64,000 nt of DNA. Origin: Hypericum androsaemum. Its lineage: Eukaryota; Streptophyta; Magnoliopsida; Malpighiales; Hypericaceae. Positions 22,317 through 33,652 of this stretch are shown piece by piece. Below the pieces are notes generated by a model. That model did no database searches. It saw only the letters and a list, made by a program, of their open reading frames with translations, and was not told the DNA's origin. The position numbers and the translations under genes were made by a program. The first letter of the stretch is position 1; each line of letters opens with the position of its first letter. Location: NCBI GenBank assembly GCA_963995505.1, contig OZ023199.1:10213373-10277372 (forward strand). Reading direction: 5' to 3'.

Positions 22317-24209
22317 ATGGCGCTCTCTAAACCCGCTTTCCTCAAAACCCTCCTCGCCCACTCCCACCGTCTCCCCGGCCGCTTCCCGGCCGCCCCACCA
22401 ATCCGCTTCTTCTCCTTCTCCAGCCCCGAAGAAGCCGCGGCGGAGCGCCGCCGCCGTAAGCGCCGACTCCGCATCGAACCGCCGCTGGGCTCCCTCCAGC
22501 GCACCCAAACCTCATCTCCCCCGCCCAACCCCGAAAACCCGAACGCCCCGAAGCTCCCCGAGCCAGTCTCCGCGCTCTCCGGCAAGCGCCTGGACCTGCA
22601 CAAGAAGATCCTCAAGCTCATCCGCGAGAATGACTTGGAGGAGGCCGCCCTGTTCACCAAGCACTCGGTCTACTCGAACTGCCGGCCGACGATTTACACG
22701 GTGAACGCTGTCCTGACCGCGCAGCTCCGACAGTCGAAGTACGGGGATCTCCTCACCCTCCATCGGTTCAGTAACAGTGCAGGTATTGCCCCTACCGTTG
22801 GCACTTACAATTTGCTGTTCCAGACCTATCTCGACTGCGGGAAACCCGATATGGCTCTTGAATACTATAAGCAGATGATCAACGAGGCGCCTTTTAGCCC
22901 GTCCCCGGCTACTTATAGGATTTTGATCAAAGGGTTGGTGGATAATGGGTTGGTAGATAGGGCATTGGAGTTGAAAGGGGAGATGGTCGAGCTCAAAGGG
23001 TTCTCTCCTGATCCCATGGTGTATCACTATCTCATGACGGGGTTTGCGAGGAATAGGGATGCAGATGGGGTTTTAAAGGTTTTTGAGGAGTTTAAGGAGA
23101 GGTCGGGGGTTGATGGGGACGAGGTTGTGGAGGATGGAACGGTTTATGGAGGGTTGATGAAGGGGTATTTCTTGAGAGGGATGGAGAAGGAGGCAATGGA
23201 GTGTTATGAGATTGCGGTCGGGGAGAGTTCGAAGGTTAGGATGAACGATGTTGCATATAACTCGGTTTTGGATGCGCTGGCTAAGTTTGACAAGTTTGAT
23301 GAGGTGTTGAAGTTGTTTGATAGGATGTTGAGTGAGCATAACCCACCTCTGAGGTTAAGTGTAAACTTGGGGAGCTTTAACGTTATGGTGGATTGGTATT
23401 GTGTCCGGGGAAGATTTAAGGATGCCATTGAGGTTTTCAAGAAGATGGATGCTTATGGATGTGTTCCAGATGTGCTCTCCTTTAATAACTTGATTGATCA
23501 GCTCTGCGCCAATGGTTTGTTGGTTGAGGCGAAGGAAGTGTATGGCGAGATGGATAAGAAAGGAGTGAGGCCCGATGAGTATACTTTTGGTGTGTTGATG
23601 GACACCTGCTTCAAGGAAGGGAGAACAGATGATGGAGCTGCCTACTTCAACAAGATGGTAGACTTGGAGTTGAGGCCTAACTTGGCTGTCTATGGCAGAA
23701 TGGTCGATCACTTGATGAAAGCGGGGAAGCTCGATGAAGCTAAATCGTGCTATGACCTAATGGTTAAGAAGCTCAAAATGGATAATGCATCCTACAAGTT
23801 CATGATGGGGGCATTGAGTGATGCTGGGAGATTGGATGATATGCTTAAAATGGTCAGTGAGATGCTGGACGATGAAACTATTGGTTTAGATGAGGAGTTG
23901 CGGGAGTTTGTTAAAGGAGAACTAAGAAAGGAGGGAAGAGAAGAGGATTTGGGGAAGCTTATCGAAGAGAAGGAGAGGCAGAAGGCTGATGCTAAGGCTA
24001 GAGAAATTGAAGAAGCTGAGGCTACCAAGAGAAATGCAAGGGCTGCTATTGCTTCGCTGTTTCCACCCAAGTCGGCAAACAAGGAAGGAGAGACAGGGGC
24101 AGAAGAAGCCAACCAAGATTCTGCTGCAACTGCCCTGTCAAGCAAAGACGTTGAGGAACTTTCCAGTTCTGCTGATTCGATTTCAGCAGATGATCCGATT
24201 AAAGCTTAG
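22317..24209 (+). CDS. NUWA: NUWA-like P-class pentatricopeptide repeat protein
   Basis: A single uninterrupted exon of 630 codons, close to the length I recall for Arabidopsis At3g49240 (EMB1796/NUWA). Residues 1-60 are Arg/Ser/Pro-rich and lack acidic residues at first, as in an organelle-targeting peptide. PPR units run from about 125 to 500 ([100 protein letters not shown]). From about 525 a charged coiled coil follows ([20 protein letters not shown]), then a Ser/Glu-rich tail. No E or DYW domain. NUWA is known as a partner of DYW2-type editing factors in mitochondria and plastids; that role is inferred by similarity. The start context AAATGGCG is good. The GC-rich 5' third contrasts with the surrounding AT-rich repeats. 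Confidence 0.9.
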   Translation: MALSKPAFLKTLLAHSHRLPGRFPAAPPIRFFSFSSPEEAAAERRRRKRRLRIEPPLGSLQRTQTSSPPPNPENPNAPKLPEPVSALSGKRLDLHKKILKLIRENDLEEAALFTKHSVYSNCRPTIYTVNAVLTAQLRQSKYGDLLTLHRFSNSAGIAPTVGTYNLLFQTYLDCGKPDMALEYYKQMINEAPFSPSPATYRILIKGLVDNGLVDRALELKGEMVELKGFSPDPMVYHYLMTGFARNRDADGVLKVFEEFKERSGVDGDEVVEDGTVYGGLMKGYFLRGMEKEAMECYEIAVGESSKVRMNDVAYNSVLDALAKFDKFDEVLKLFDRMLSEHNPPLRLSVNLGSFNVMVDWYCVRGRFKDAIEVFKKMDAYGCVPDVLSFNNLIDQLCANGLLVEAKEVYGEMDKKGVRPDEYTFGVLMDTCFKEGRTDDGAAYFNKMVDLELRPNLAVYGRMVDHLMKAGKLDEAKSCYDLMVKKLKMDNASYKFMMGALSDAGRLDDMLKMVSEMLDDETIGLDEELREFVKGELRKEGREEDLGKLIEEKERQKADAKAREIEEAEATKRNARAAIASLFPPKSANKEGETGAEEANQDSAATALSSKDVEELSSSADSISADDPIKA

Positions 24210-25720
24210 ATCGTCTACGGTATAATCACGCCTTAGTTTCATTTTTTGCAAGCAATGATGCATTAGCTGTGTCATAGGTGTCTGCATAAGTTTATCGAAC
24301 TTGGTCAGCGTTATATCTTGGCTCTTTTGAGCACTTGTAATGGATTCAGAGTTCTGCAAATGTATCATCAAGAACTAAGAGCTCTGTTCTTTAAGGGCCA
24401 GATTATGGTTAGAGATCAGAGTAAATAAACTTGCTTAGCCTTCTGTGTGTTTGGAAGAGGACGGAAAGAACCCAACAGCCAAACACCTAGTAACATTTTG
24501 CTAGCGTTTGAATTCTACATCTCTGTCAAATCATGCAATACTTTGCGGCGGTAGGCTAAATGTCTTTTGGTTTGTCATTCAACATTTGATCACCCTATAA
24601 GTAGCGATTAATCTAAAGTCGAACATTGTTAAATTTTGTTAGAGAAAGCCATCGTCTGTTTCATCAATTCTCTCCAAGTGGGCAAATATGTTGGTGAAAC
24701 CGATCATTAGACTGCTTTATCTTTTTGTTGAATATTAGACTGCTTTAACTAGTGATGAGGACACTTGGGCTCAAATGAAAATGGGCCGGACGTCAAGAGA
24801 CCAAAGGCCCACTCACTCTCCCACCGCCGTCTTCACCTCTCTTTTCCCAGTTAGTATTTATTTTTTATAAGTATTTTTCCAGTTAGTATAAAACAAGTTA
24901 TTTCGAGTTAAGCACGGTCCAATCTAATAATAGTTACCCCTAATATTTTAACATGTTTAAATAAGTACGCGACACTTTGTGAATAGAAATGTGGTAATGT
25001 AAACACGGCATCGTAAGCCAAACATGATGTAAGAGGGTCGAACTACGAAATCAGTCTGCTTCTAATATCATATTAGAATCTCGTATCTATATTGATAAAA
25101 AAAAATTTCGATATCCAATCAAAAATACTAAGACAATATGTTAGCAGATATTTTACACATATAAATAAATTTCATCACGCTTTAATGCCAGAATCAACAA
25201 ATTTACTTGCACGAGGTTACAGCATTTTTCGTGTATCATGGAGCTAACTTTTTTTTTTTTGAGAAATGTATTATGGAGCTAGCTTGGGCAAGTATAATTG
25301 CACCGCCCTACTTATTATAGGGATAAAATAACAGGGGACATTTGCCATAAAGATGTTAAGAGGTTCAAATCCTTTCCCTCTCACTTCTCATATTAAAAAA
25401 ATCGAGGTGGTTATTATTGGATAAGTATACAAAAGCTAGCTAGGTTCAGCTCAAAAGGTGCCCTTTTCCAACGGTAAATCCCGAATCCGATGTTAATTTT
25501 TAGCCGCCGAAATGAGGCTAAAATATATAGGTTTCCTAATTTAAAAAATTAAATGTTCATACATTATCTGATCTCCAAGTCTAGGGATAATTTAATGAGA
25601 GTTACAACTGAACGTTGTGATTCTGATTTCCCAATTACTCATGGATAAATTTTGGCATGAGCTATAACAAATTGTGTTATGGAGGCAATGTCTGTTTAGA
25701 ATTTTTCAAGAATCGTATGT
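24210..25720. other. Intergenic region downstream of the PPR gene
   Basis: Probable 3' UTR for the first few hundred bases, then AT-rich spacer. It holds a short AGP31-like C-terminal remnant (24751-24801) and a tRNA-like AGGTTCAAATCC near 25370 that may be a SINE scrap. No gene supported. Confidence 0.55.
24751..24801 (-). pseudogene. C-terminal scrap of an AGP31-like gene
   Basis: On the - strand this reads LLTSGPFSFEPKCPHH followed by a stop, nearly the same as the last residues of the intact gene 4.2 kb away (LFTSGPFAFEPKCPHH, stop). Several base differences are synonymous. Similarity ends abruptly after about 51 bp, so no exon or gene remains. Confidence 0.75.
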
Positions 25721-26119
25721 CCTAGATCGGGGGCGGATTTCCCCACCTTTGGGGACTAAATAGAATATAGTGGCAATCTAGATATTAATAATGCAATCAG
25801 GAGTAATTTTGAGAAAGTAATTGAAACCAAATCAAACTAAAAATTAGCCTTAAAAAGGGGAAAAAGAATCCCACGTGAAGGACGCTTCACATTTCATAAC
25901 AAGAAGACGATTCACATTCTTGTGAATTCCAATCGGCCCCCCACTCCAAGATTTTATTGAACCAAAAATCAATATACCAAGGAAGAGGGATGAACCTCGT
26001 TCCTTCTTCTTCATGGGAGGAGGACTTTGAAACCATTAAAACTACATCAAATATTGAAGGTAGCAATACGACGGGAGGTAAAAAAATTAAATAAACCCAG
26101 GAATTTGTTACAATTTTAT

Positions 26120-27250
26120 TCGGAAACTAATATCACCATATTCGAAAATTAATATCACTACATTCGAAAATCAATATCACTACATTCGAAAACTAATATC
26201 ACTACATTCGAAAACTATTATCACTACATTAGAAAAATATTATCACTATATTCAAAAATCAATATCACTACATCTGAAAATCAATATCACTAAATCTGAA
26301 AACCAATATCACTACATTCGAAAACCAATATCACTACATCGCAAAACCAATATCAGTACATCGCAAAAATTAATCACTACATTCGAAAACCAATATCACT
26401 ACATTCGAAAACCAATATCACTACATTCAAAAACCAGTATCACTACATCGCAAAATCAATATCACTATATTCGAAAACCAATATCACTACATTCGAAAAC
26501 CATTATCACGACATTTGAAAACCATTATCACTACATTCAAAAACCAATACCACTACATCGCAAAACCAAAATCACTACATCCGAAAACCAATATCACTAC
26601 ATGCGAAAATTCATATGACTACATTTGAAAACCAATATCACTTCATTCGAAAACCAATATCACTACATTCGAAAACCAATATCACTACATCGCAAAACCA
26701 ATATCACTATATTCGAAAACCAATATCACTACATTCGAAAACCATTATCACGACATTTGAAAACCATTATCACTACATTCAAAAACCAATACCACTACAT
26801 CGCAAAACCAATATCACTACATCCGAAAACCAATATCACTACATGCGAAAATTCATATCACTACATTCGAAAACCAATATCAGCACATCTGAAAATCAAT
26901 ATCGATACGTACTCAAACCAATATCAATACGTACTCAAACCAATATCAATACGTACTTAAACCAATATTAATACGGACACGAACCAATAATTATACGTAC
27001 TCAAACTAATATCAATACCGACACAAACTAATATTAATACAGGCACAAACTAATATCAATACAGTTTCAAACCAATATCAATACAAACTAAAACTAATAT
27101 TAATAAAGACTAAAACCAATATCAATAGAGGCTCAAACCAATATCATTACAAATTAAAACCAATATCAATACGTTCTCAAACCAATATCAACACATACTC
27201 AAACCAATATTATTACAGAATAAAACCAATATCAATACAGACTAAAACCA
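26120..27250. repeat. 22-bp minisatellite, about 50 units
   Basis: Units of the form ACCAATATCACTACATTCGAAA. A higher-order repeat of about 11 units (~242 bp) is visible: the variant order at 26447-26640 (CATCGCAAAA, TATTCG, CACGACATTTG, CAATACCACTAC, CATGCGAAAATTC) recurs at 26689-26880. After about 26890 the units drift to ATCAATACGTACTCAAACC. Open frames rich in Tyr/His/Ile here are by-products of the repeat. Confidence 0.92.
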
Positions 27251-27479
27251 ATTTAAATCTAAAACTGAATACACTTCGACTCTGCAAGTTCTTCGGTAAT
27301 GTATGACAACCTAATTTGAATCTAATGTTTGGCTAATATCATTAATCAAGCTGTTACTACATGTGTTAATTAATTAGGTTGGTATAAGTGGGCTCATGGA
27401 GATCTGAACATCGATGGGTCGACCCGTACCCGTACTGCCACAGTTGGAGCACGCCTTCCTCCCCGACCCAAAGTAGGTC

Positions 27480-27780
27480 AGGTACGCGACGTCTGACTCA
27501 CCCTGGATTAGCTAAATCACCTGATTCGCAGCTCCTGCACAAATACACAGAGAGAGAGTTCTAACCCAATTCGAAACTCATTCAAAACTACGAATTAAAG
27601 CAGAAATTATAGCTACAAGAAAACGATAAATGAATAGAATCGACATGAAACAAGTTACCGGGATCGACTTCGCCGGGACCGGGACAATGACCTAGACCGG
27701 CGGCCTCTCCGGGGAGGAGATTTGGAAGCCCGCGGTGATGCCGACCTATGATAACCCACCTCATAATTGTCATCATTAAT
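27480..27780 (-). pseudogene. Captured RS-domain exon pair with intron
   Basis: On the - strand, about 27660-27780 encodes HRSASPRASKSPPRRGRRS then RSLSRSRRSRSR, an RS domain typical of SR splicing factors and related proteins. A canonical donor (CCCG/GTAACTTG) follows, then about 110 bp of intron-like sequence ending TTTGTGCAG. The frame resumes as SCESGDLANPG and stops. There is no RNA-recognition motif and no start, so it is a fragment. It lies inside a transposon with clear TSDs. I cannot say which SR gene it came from. Confidence 0.55.
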
Positions 27781-28214
27781 TATAAAAAATTAATTTTTTT
27801 TGGACAAGAAAAAAGGAGGAGGTTACGAAATTGAAGAAACGAACCTCCATTCTCTAGACATCAGATAACACTTTGTTGTTGTTCTTCCTTCGATGTGACG
27901 ACGACTATGAAATTGGAAGTTATATTGTAGAAAAGAAGATTAGGGGGAGGTGGAATTTAATTGGGGAAAACGAAACCTAGTCGGGGTTCTTTTTGGGATG
28001 GGATGGGTGAAATTTTTTCTGGGTTGTGGGGGATTTCAGTTAGGGTAAATGATTGATTTTTTTGGTGCTTTTGGTATTTTACTTGGGTAGAAAAGGTCAA
28101 AAATATCCCTGGTGATTTTTGACCATCAGATTTAAAGATTTGAACACCCAATCAAATCTGAGGGCTAGGATTGTAGTCCCTACCTGGGGACTCAATCCAT
28201 CCTCGTCCTAGATC

Positions 28215-28951
28215 TATTTCCTACAAGTGAAAACTGATGTTAAGGGTACTTTAATGCAGAAATAATCAGAAAGTAGTAAAGTTTCAGAACATTTATTACA
28301 GATACTTATTCAGCTTCAATTGGGACTGGCAGATAAATTTTAATTCGTGAAAGCGAAATGTTAACTACTAAGATAAGTGGGACTTGTAGTAAGATTATTT
28401 TGTAAAAGTATGTTTATATGTGGAGGGAAATATGAAATTTAGTAGAATCTAAGTTTATATTTTCGTAAGTAATTACAAACCTCTAAAAATAAGATGCAAA
28501 CTTGTTTTGGAGGCAATTACCCGACTTAAGTTAGAACAACTCAATTTCAAGACTTTGGTTATAACAACAATACATATTGATCTAATGTTATATTTTTTTA
28601 CCTTGATACTACCTGATTTTTTGGTATTCATTAGCGACTAATTCAAATTTGAATCGAGTAAAACTTTTTAATGTTATATTGTAATAAGTATTTAATAATG
28701 TTGCGTACATTAGGATTCAACTAACTTATTCCAACAATTAAAAACTGAAACACCACAATTGGCCTGACTAATTGCACCATACAGCCATCACACACACCAC
28801 ACCAGAAAGTCAACCTCCAAATTCCAATATCAGATCTCCATCTCACCCTCTAGGCAGCTATATTTGAGTCTCACTCATAGCTAAACAAAGGAAACACAAT
28901 ACTAAACACTCCTTAATACATCATTAGTTCTCCTACAAGCTGCTGCTTAAT
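28215..28951. other. Intergenic region, 3' flank of the AGP31-like gene
   Basis: AT-rich with no gene evident. The part nearest 28951 is the likely 3' UTR of the - strand gene. Confidence 0.5.
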
Positions 28952-30106
28952 TCAGTGATGAGGGCACTTGGGCTCGAATGCAAACGGGCCGGACGTGAAG
29001 AGCCCGAACAGGTCCTTGCTGATGTAGAACTGCTTGTCGGCCCGCAGTGGCGCACCATGGACGCCGCCGTGGAGATCAGTCGGAACAGAACACGTGGCGT
29101 TCGGAGACGAGACGAGGAAGGTCCCGCACTTGCGGGTCCCATAGTTGGTGATGGTTCTGGGGCCCTGTATGAAGAAGTAGCCATGCTCATCCGTGGTGGC
29201 CTTTACCTCTTTTGGGTACTTGGTGTTATTACACTGCAGCTTCACTGTTGCACCTGCAAAGTCCAACATAGGAAACTATGGCAGTAAATTTCAAAATAAA
29301 GTTAACCCGTACCTGAATTTGAGATTAAAAACGTAACAATATTAAATATTTGTTAAAAAAATTATCACATTTTAAAACTTTATACGACTATTTCGTATAG
29401 ATATAGGGAAGAAGAACCCATTAGTTTAAAAAACGGGTCAAATGACTTTTACCATATTTCGTGAATTGGGTCTGTGTACCATCAATTGGCGTGCACATTT
29501 CAAAATAAAGTTGCGAAAAAATGAGCCTTGTGAGTGTATCTCTTGGAAATGGGTGTCAGAATAATAATTAAATAAGGCTATTTTGGGGGTATATTGGTGA
29601 TTTGAAGGTACATGCACATAAAAGAGGGAGCACCACCGGGAAATGGGTAAAGCCTAGAGCTGCCGTAGCTCCGGGTAAAACGAAACAGCAATTTTGCTAG
29701 CCATTTACTTTTTCTCTAAAAAAAAGCTAGCCATTACTTTACACGACCCTAGAAAAATGAGAAATTTAGAGCCTATCCTACAAAGACACATTTATTTATA
29801 AAGGATATATTCTCTTTATTTTACATAAAGAATATTTTCATATTTAAGAAAAAGAAAATATCAAAAAATTAATTTTATTATATAAGTACTTGAGACTAAT
29901 TTTTTCGGTAGTATAATTTACATTCGTGAGTCTTAAACTCAAGATTTTGTGTTACCTTACACTTACCAGCTCCCAATCGTCATGAGAAAACTTGTTTTAC
30001 AAGTTTTAGTAAAACCATATATTGTTTTTAAGAACAACACACTAAAACAATATGTACCCACAAAAAGGTGGCACTTAATAATAATGTCAAAAAAAGAGAA
30101 ATTGCT

Positions 30107-30160
<54 letters not shown>

Positions 30161-30753
30161 TTAATAAGAAAGTTTAATATAGTGGCCAGCATGCAGAATC
30201 ATAAAAAACTTTATACTATCCAAGTCCATAATAAACTTAATATACTAAATAAAGAATGTTCGGGCTTCTAGATTAAAAATTTGTGTCCTTGTTAACGCAT
30301 CAGACCATTTAAAAATTTTATCGGATTCGAACGTCGGACTAGTGACCCGGGAAAACAAAAAAAAAATTTCAAACACGAATTTTGAGTATTACCTTTAAGT
30401 GGAACGGCACCCGTGAGGGTGTCAACCCCGGCGTACTGGCAAGTGGGCTTGCAATAAACGACGCCCTGAACGGCGACGAGGCTCCTTGGGAAGTGTGCCA
30501 ACGGCTGGTGGGTCGCCGGGCCCTGCGCGTGGGGAGGGCGAGACGGGCCGAGGTGGTGGTGGTGGCCACGTGGCATTGGCGGGAGAGCGGGTGCATGGGC
30601 CGGAGCTCGGTGGTGGTGGCCGTGGGGGAGCGGGGTCGCAGCGTGTTCGTGGTGGTGGTGGTGGGTTGGCGCCGGCGCCGGCGCGTGGTGGTCAGCCAGG
30701 ACGGTGGAGAGTGAGAGTATTAGGAAGGATACTAGGGTTTTTTGGAATGCCAT
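28952..30753 (-). CDS. AGP31: Non-classical arabinogalactan protein, AGP31-like (His-rich plus Ole e 1/PAC domain)
   Basis: Two exons: 30753-30393 and 29253-28952, joined through AAAG/GTAATACT and TTTGCAG/GTGC to give 220 residues. Residues 1-20 form a signal peptide (MAFQKTLVSFLILSLSTVLA). Residues 21-90 are His/Pro/Ala-rich with Ala-Pro dipeptides suited to hydroxyproline arabinosylation and metal binding. Residues 95-220 form the Pollen Ole e 1/PAC domain with six cysteines (VYCKPTCQYAG, LQCNN, KCGTF, ATCS, PKCPHH). This is the layout of AGP30/AGP31 and pistil extensin-like wall proteins, which act in the cell wall. The 1139-bp intron carries an AT microsatellite. Function by similarity only; the domain order is clear. 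Confidence 0.9.
30114..30158. repeat. (AT)n microsatellite in the AGP31-like intron
   Basis: About 22 TA units within the intron. Confidence 0.95.
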
Positions 30754-30832
30754 CTTTTTTTTCTTCTTTTTGGGGTATCCTGAGAGAGAGAGGGAGAGGG
30801 GTGTGAAGCGGAAGGTTTAATAGGGCAGGGAA

Positions 30833-30839
30833 ATTTATA
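30833..30839 (-). promoter_or_regulatory. TATA box of the AGP31-like gene
   Basis: TATAAAT on the - strand, about 80 bp upstream of the ATG, followed by a CT/GA-rich leader (the + strand shows GAGAGAGAGAGGGAGAGGG near 30783), a common plant core-promoter layout. Confidence 0.55.
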
Positions 30840-31039
30840 GAAGTTGAAGCCGTGATTCTGTGCGGTTTCTTGGGGTAACTTTGGTTTATCTCTCCATTAT
30901 ATCATTATCATTATATGAAATAAAACTTTGATTTATTAATAATAGAGTTAGAGCATTGCATTATTAAATAATGGGTAAATTACCCTCTAGTCCCTGGTCT
31001 ATAGTACAATCACCTCTAGGGTCACTGTTATTTAAAAAA

Positions 31040-32331
31040 GGGAAAAGTTCATTTAAGTACTCTGTGGTATCACGAAAAATCAAGTCAGTACCATGTGGTT
31101 TAAAACGTATCAATTGAGTCAAACTTATCCCAATTAAAATCAATTAGAGGCCCGGGCAGCCGCCCAAAGCCTACCCGTCTTGCCCAGACCTTGCCCGGCC
31201 ACGTGGACCAGCCACATCAGAATTAGATGCGAACGTGGCGCCACGTGGCATCCCCTCATCCTCCTTCCCCTCTCTTTCTTCTTTCTCTGTTCCCTCTCTC
31301 TCCTCCTTCCCTTTCTTCTTCTTCTTCTTCCCCAGAACCCTCAATTAACTCAAAAATTAAAAACTAAAATAACCCACCATTCACCACCATCAGCTTCAAA
31401 TTTTAGGGGGAAGATGTCTCTAGAAACACATAGAAGCATCCCAAACTTTCCCCCGCTCCTTCCTCCTCATCGCCAACAACAACATCAACAAACCCGAAAA
31501 GACAAAAACCCGGAGACCAAACCAATCACAGAGGATCGATCTCCCAAAACCCACCTCGTCCTGGGAGTTAAGTAGGATGTTCTTGACCCTAAATACCTCC
31601 CTAACAACCTGAGACACCTCCTCAATCTCATCGGTCAGCGCCTCGGCTTCCCGATAGCTATAATTACTCACTGTCTCCTTCTTCTCTGCCCCGTCCCGAG
31701 GCTCATCATCATCTGCGTCAACATCGACGATGTGGCAAGTTTTGTCGCCTTGAAGCTGGACACGGTGCCGTCCGAGTCCCAGTCGAACTCCTTCGTGGCG
31801 AGCCCCTTCCAGAGCTCACTCCCCACCGGCGTCCGCCCGTCGCCATCCCCGGCAATCCGCATTAGAGACCACCGACGACGATGACGGTGACGTACAACTG
31901 GACGAAGACGAGGGCTCGTAGTGGTTCGAGATGGACCGGGATTTTGCCGTCGAGGTGGTCTCCGACCGCCCGGGAGCTTCCAAAGTGATGAGAGAGAGTA
32001 GGTGAGAGAGGGGAGGGGGAGAGAGAGAGAGAGAGAGTGAGGTTTTGGCGGCGGTGGTTACCTTCGGGATCGGGAGGTGAGCTAGTTTTAACACTTAATG
32101 GGATGTTGTCTTTTTTGGGTTTTGGTTGGTTAGAGATTCTGTCGTGTTTTGGTTTGTAGGATGAAGATGGTTTTGAGGAAGGAGATGATGAGACACATGA
32201 AAGAAGGAGATGAGTGAGAAGATGAGTGGGAAAGGGGAAGGAGGAGAGAGGGATGCCACGTGGCGCCACGTCAGCAGAGAAAATTAGGAGATTTTTTGCG
32301 ATACCACATAGTACTTAAATGGACTTTTTCC
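31040..32331. mobile_element. Inner Mutator-like element nested in the left arm of the outer one
   Basis: Flanked by TTTAAAAAA (31031-31039 and 32332-32340), which lies inside the outer element's terminal repeat. Ends GGGAAAAGTTCATTTAAGTA and, reversed, GGAAAAAGTCCATTTAAGTA. Inner subterminal inverted repeats include GTGGCGCCACGTGGCATCCC on both sides. The interior is GC-rich with pyrimidine-rich stretches and open frames on the - strand (for example ELWKGLATKEFDWDSDGT near 31800), suggesting captured gene sequence that I do not recognise. Confidence 0.82.
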
Positions 32332-32683
32332 TTTAAAAAATTATTTAGCCGTCTCTTTTTTTGAAAAAATATTGGTCTCAGTCCTCGTCTCACATCAGCA
32401 TTCACTTTTTTTCATTTTTTGTCAAAAAATGACCAAAATACCCTTAATAAAAAAAAGTCATCTTCAACCTTTGGACAAAAACACAAACACAATCAAACTA
32501 ACCAAGAAACAAGATCAAACTAACAAAATCTAAAAATACCAAGAACAACTTCAACCTAAAATCAAGAACACCAAAAACAAAAATCAAACAACCCACAAAT
32601 CAATTAAAATTTCTCTTCAACCCAGCCCCCCTGACAAATCGTCTGAGGCATCAATTAAATCATTTAATTTTTGGGTTGAAAGG

Positions 32684-33133
32684 ATGGGCAAGGGCATGAT
32701 GGCGGGTTCGACGACGATTAGGTCACCGGCGCCAGCTCCTCTTTCTCGTCGTCATCATCGTGATGGGGCCGGAGGGGGGACGACGATGTGCTTTCGAAGC
32801 GGGCAAACCCTAGATGTGCTTTCGAAGCAGTTTGGTGGGGGCCGGAGGGGGGACGACTCAGAGTCTGACGAGGAGCTTAGGGGGCTGAGCTTTGAAGGGA
32901 TGAGGCGGCTTAAAAGGCAGAAGGATATTGTTAGGTATTGTATCTGGAGGACCACCCTGAGCCCGCCTCGGGAGGGTAATGAGGACGATGATGTGGAAGA
33001 GGTGGAGGAGAAGGATGAGATGAGGTCTGAGGTTGAAGAGAAGAAGGGCCCGAACGAGAGTGGCAGCGAATCGGAGGAGGAGAGTGACTCCGGAGAAGGG
33101 ACGATTCTATCTCTTCTTCCCCGGCCGGGGTAG
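32684..33133 (+). pseudogene. Captured coding fragment, possibly NKAP-like
   Basis: 149 codons. ELRGLSFEGMRRLKRQK then YCIWRTTLSPPRE, followed by a long acidic Glu/Asp/Ser stretch, resembles the pattern (EELxxLSxEEYRRLKRQK, CIWxxTPSPPR, acidic) that I associate with plant NKAP-like nuclear proteins. The N-terminus looks unrelated and contains a local repeat (GGRRGDD preceded by a similar GAGGGTT). It lies inside a Mutator-like element. Either a captured fragment or, less likely, a young chimeric gene. Confidence 0.45.
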
Positions 33134-33652
33134 AGGACGGTGTCGTCGTCGCTGCTTGCCTGAGCATCGTTCCAGATCTCGTTCCCATTCCATCTTGCTG
33201 CTTGTCTCGTCGTCGTTTCAACTTCCAGATCTTGTAGGGGTGGGCCCCTCGCCGTTGTGTTTATTGAGATTGGTTGGTTTGGTGGGGTTAATTATTTATT
33301 GAGATTCGTTTGTTAAATCTGATTTTAGTTTTTGGGTTGGTGTTCTTGTGGTTTTAGTTTCTGGGTTGTAGTTTTTGGGTTAATGTGGTTGGTGTTCTTG
33401 CTGGAGAGAGGTTGGAGAAGGGTATTTTTTTTGTTTAAGGGTATTCTATGATAAAAAAATCAAAAAAAATGATGAATTCAGCAAGGGACCTGAGACTAAT
33501 ATTTTTAGATAAAGCAGGGACGGCTAAATAATTTTTTTAAAAAGGAATCCTAGAGGTGATTTTACTATAGATTAGGGACTATAGGAAAATTTACCCTTAA
33601 ATAATTATTAACAAATCTTTTAGTTTTTCATAAATATTATTCGACTTGAATT

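Larger units (their letters stand above)
25729..28206. mobile_element. hAT-like non-autonomous element with internal minisatellite and captured RS-domain exons
   Basis: Flanked by the 8-bp repeat CCTAGATC (25721-25728 and 28207-28214). Left end GGGGGCGGATTTCCCC; right end, reversed, ACGAGGATGGATTGAG. The terminal repeats are poor, so the superfamily call rests mainly on TSD length. No transposase. It contains a 22-bp minisatellite (26120-27250) and GC-rich captured sequence (27480-27780). A much smaller relative lies inverted at about 58705-58972. Confidence 0.7.
30973..33596. mobile_element. Outer Mutator-like element, interrupted by a second one
   Basis: Flanked by the perfect 9-bp repeat TTAAATAAT (30964-30972 and 33597-33605). 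Left end GGGTAAATTACCCTCTAG with TCCCTGG; right end, reversed, GGGTAAATTTTCCTATAG with TCCCTAA. The inverted repeat continues (CTATAGTA, ATCACCTCTAGG, TTATTTAGCCGTC), but the left arm is split by the element at 31040-32331. No transposase. The interior right half carries a GC-rich captured coding segment. Confidence 0.88.

Noticed and set aside
26615..26971. Open frames of 111-118 codons rich in Tyr, His, Lys and Ile
   Set aside because: They lie wholly in the 22-bp minisatellite and only repeat its translation; 22 is not a multiple of three, so all frames look alike.
27370..27480. A - strand frame with a CSNCGSTGTG stretch resembling a zinc-finger motif
   Set aside because: It lies after the stop of the RS-domain fragment in another frame, is bounded by stops, and the resemblance is too short to call.
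30382..30806. GC-rich + strand frames opposite the first exon of the AGP31-like gene
   Set aside because: They are antisense shadows of the His/Pro/Ala-rich coding exon, which has a signal peptide, correct splice sites and a conserved domain on the - strand.
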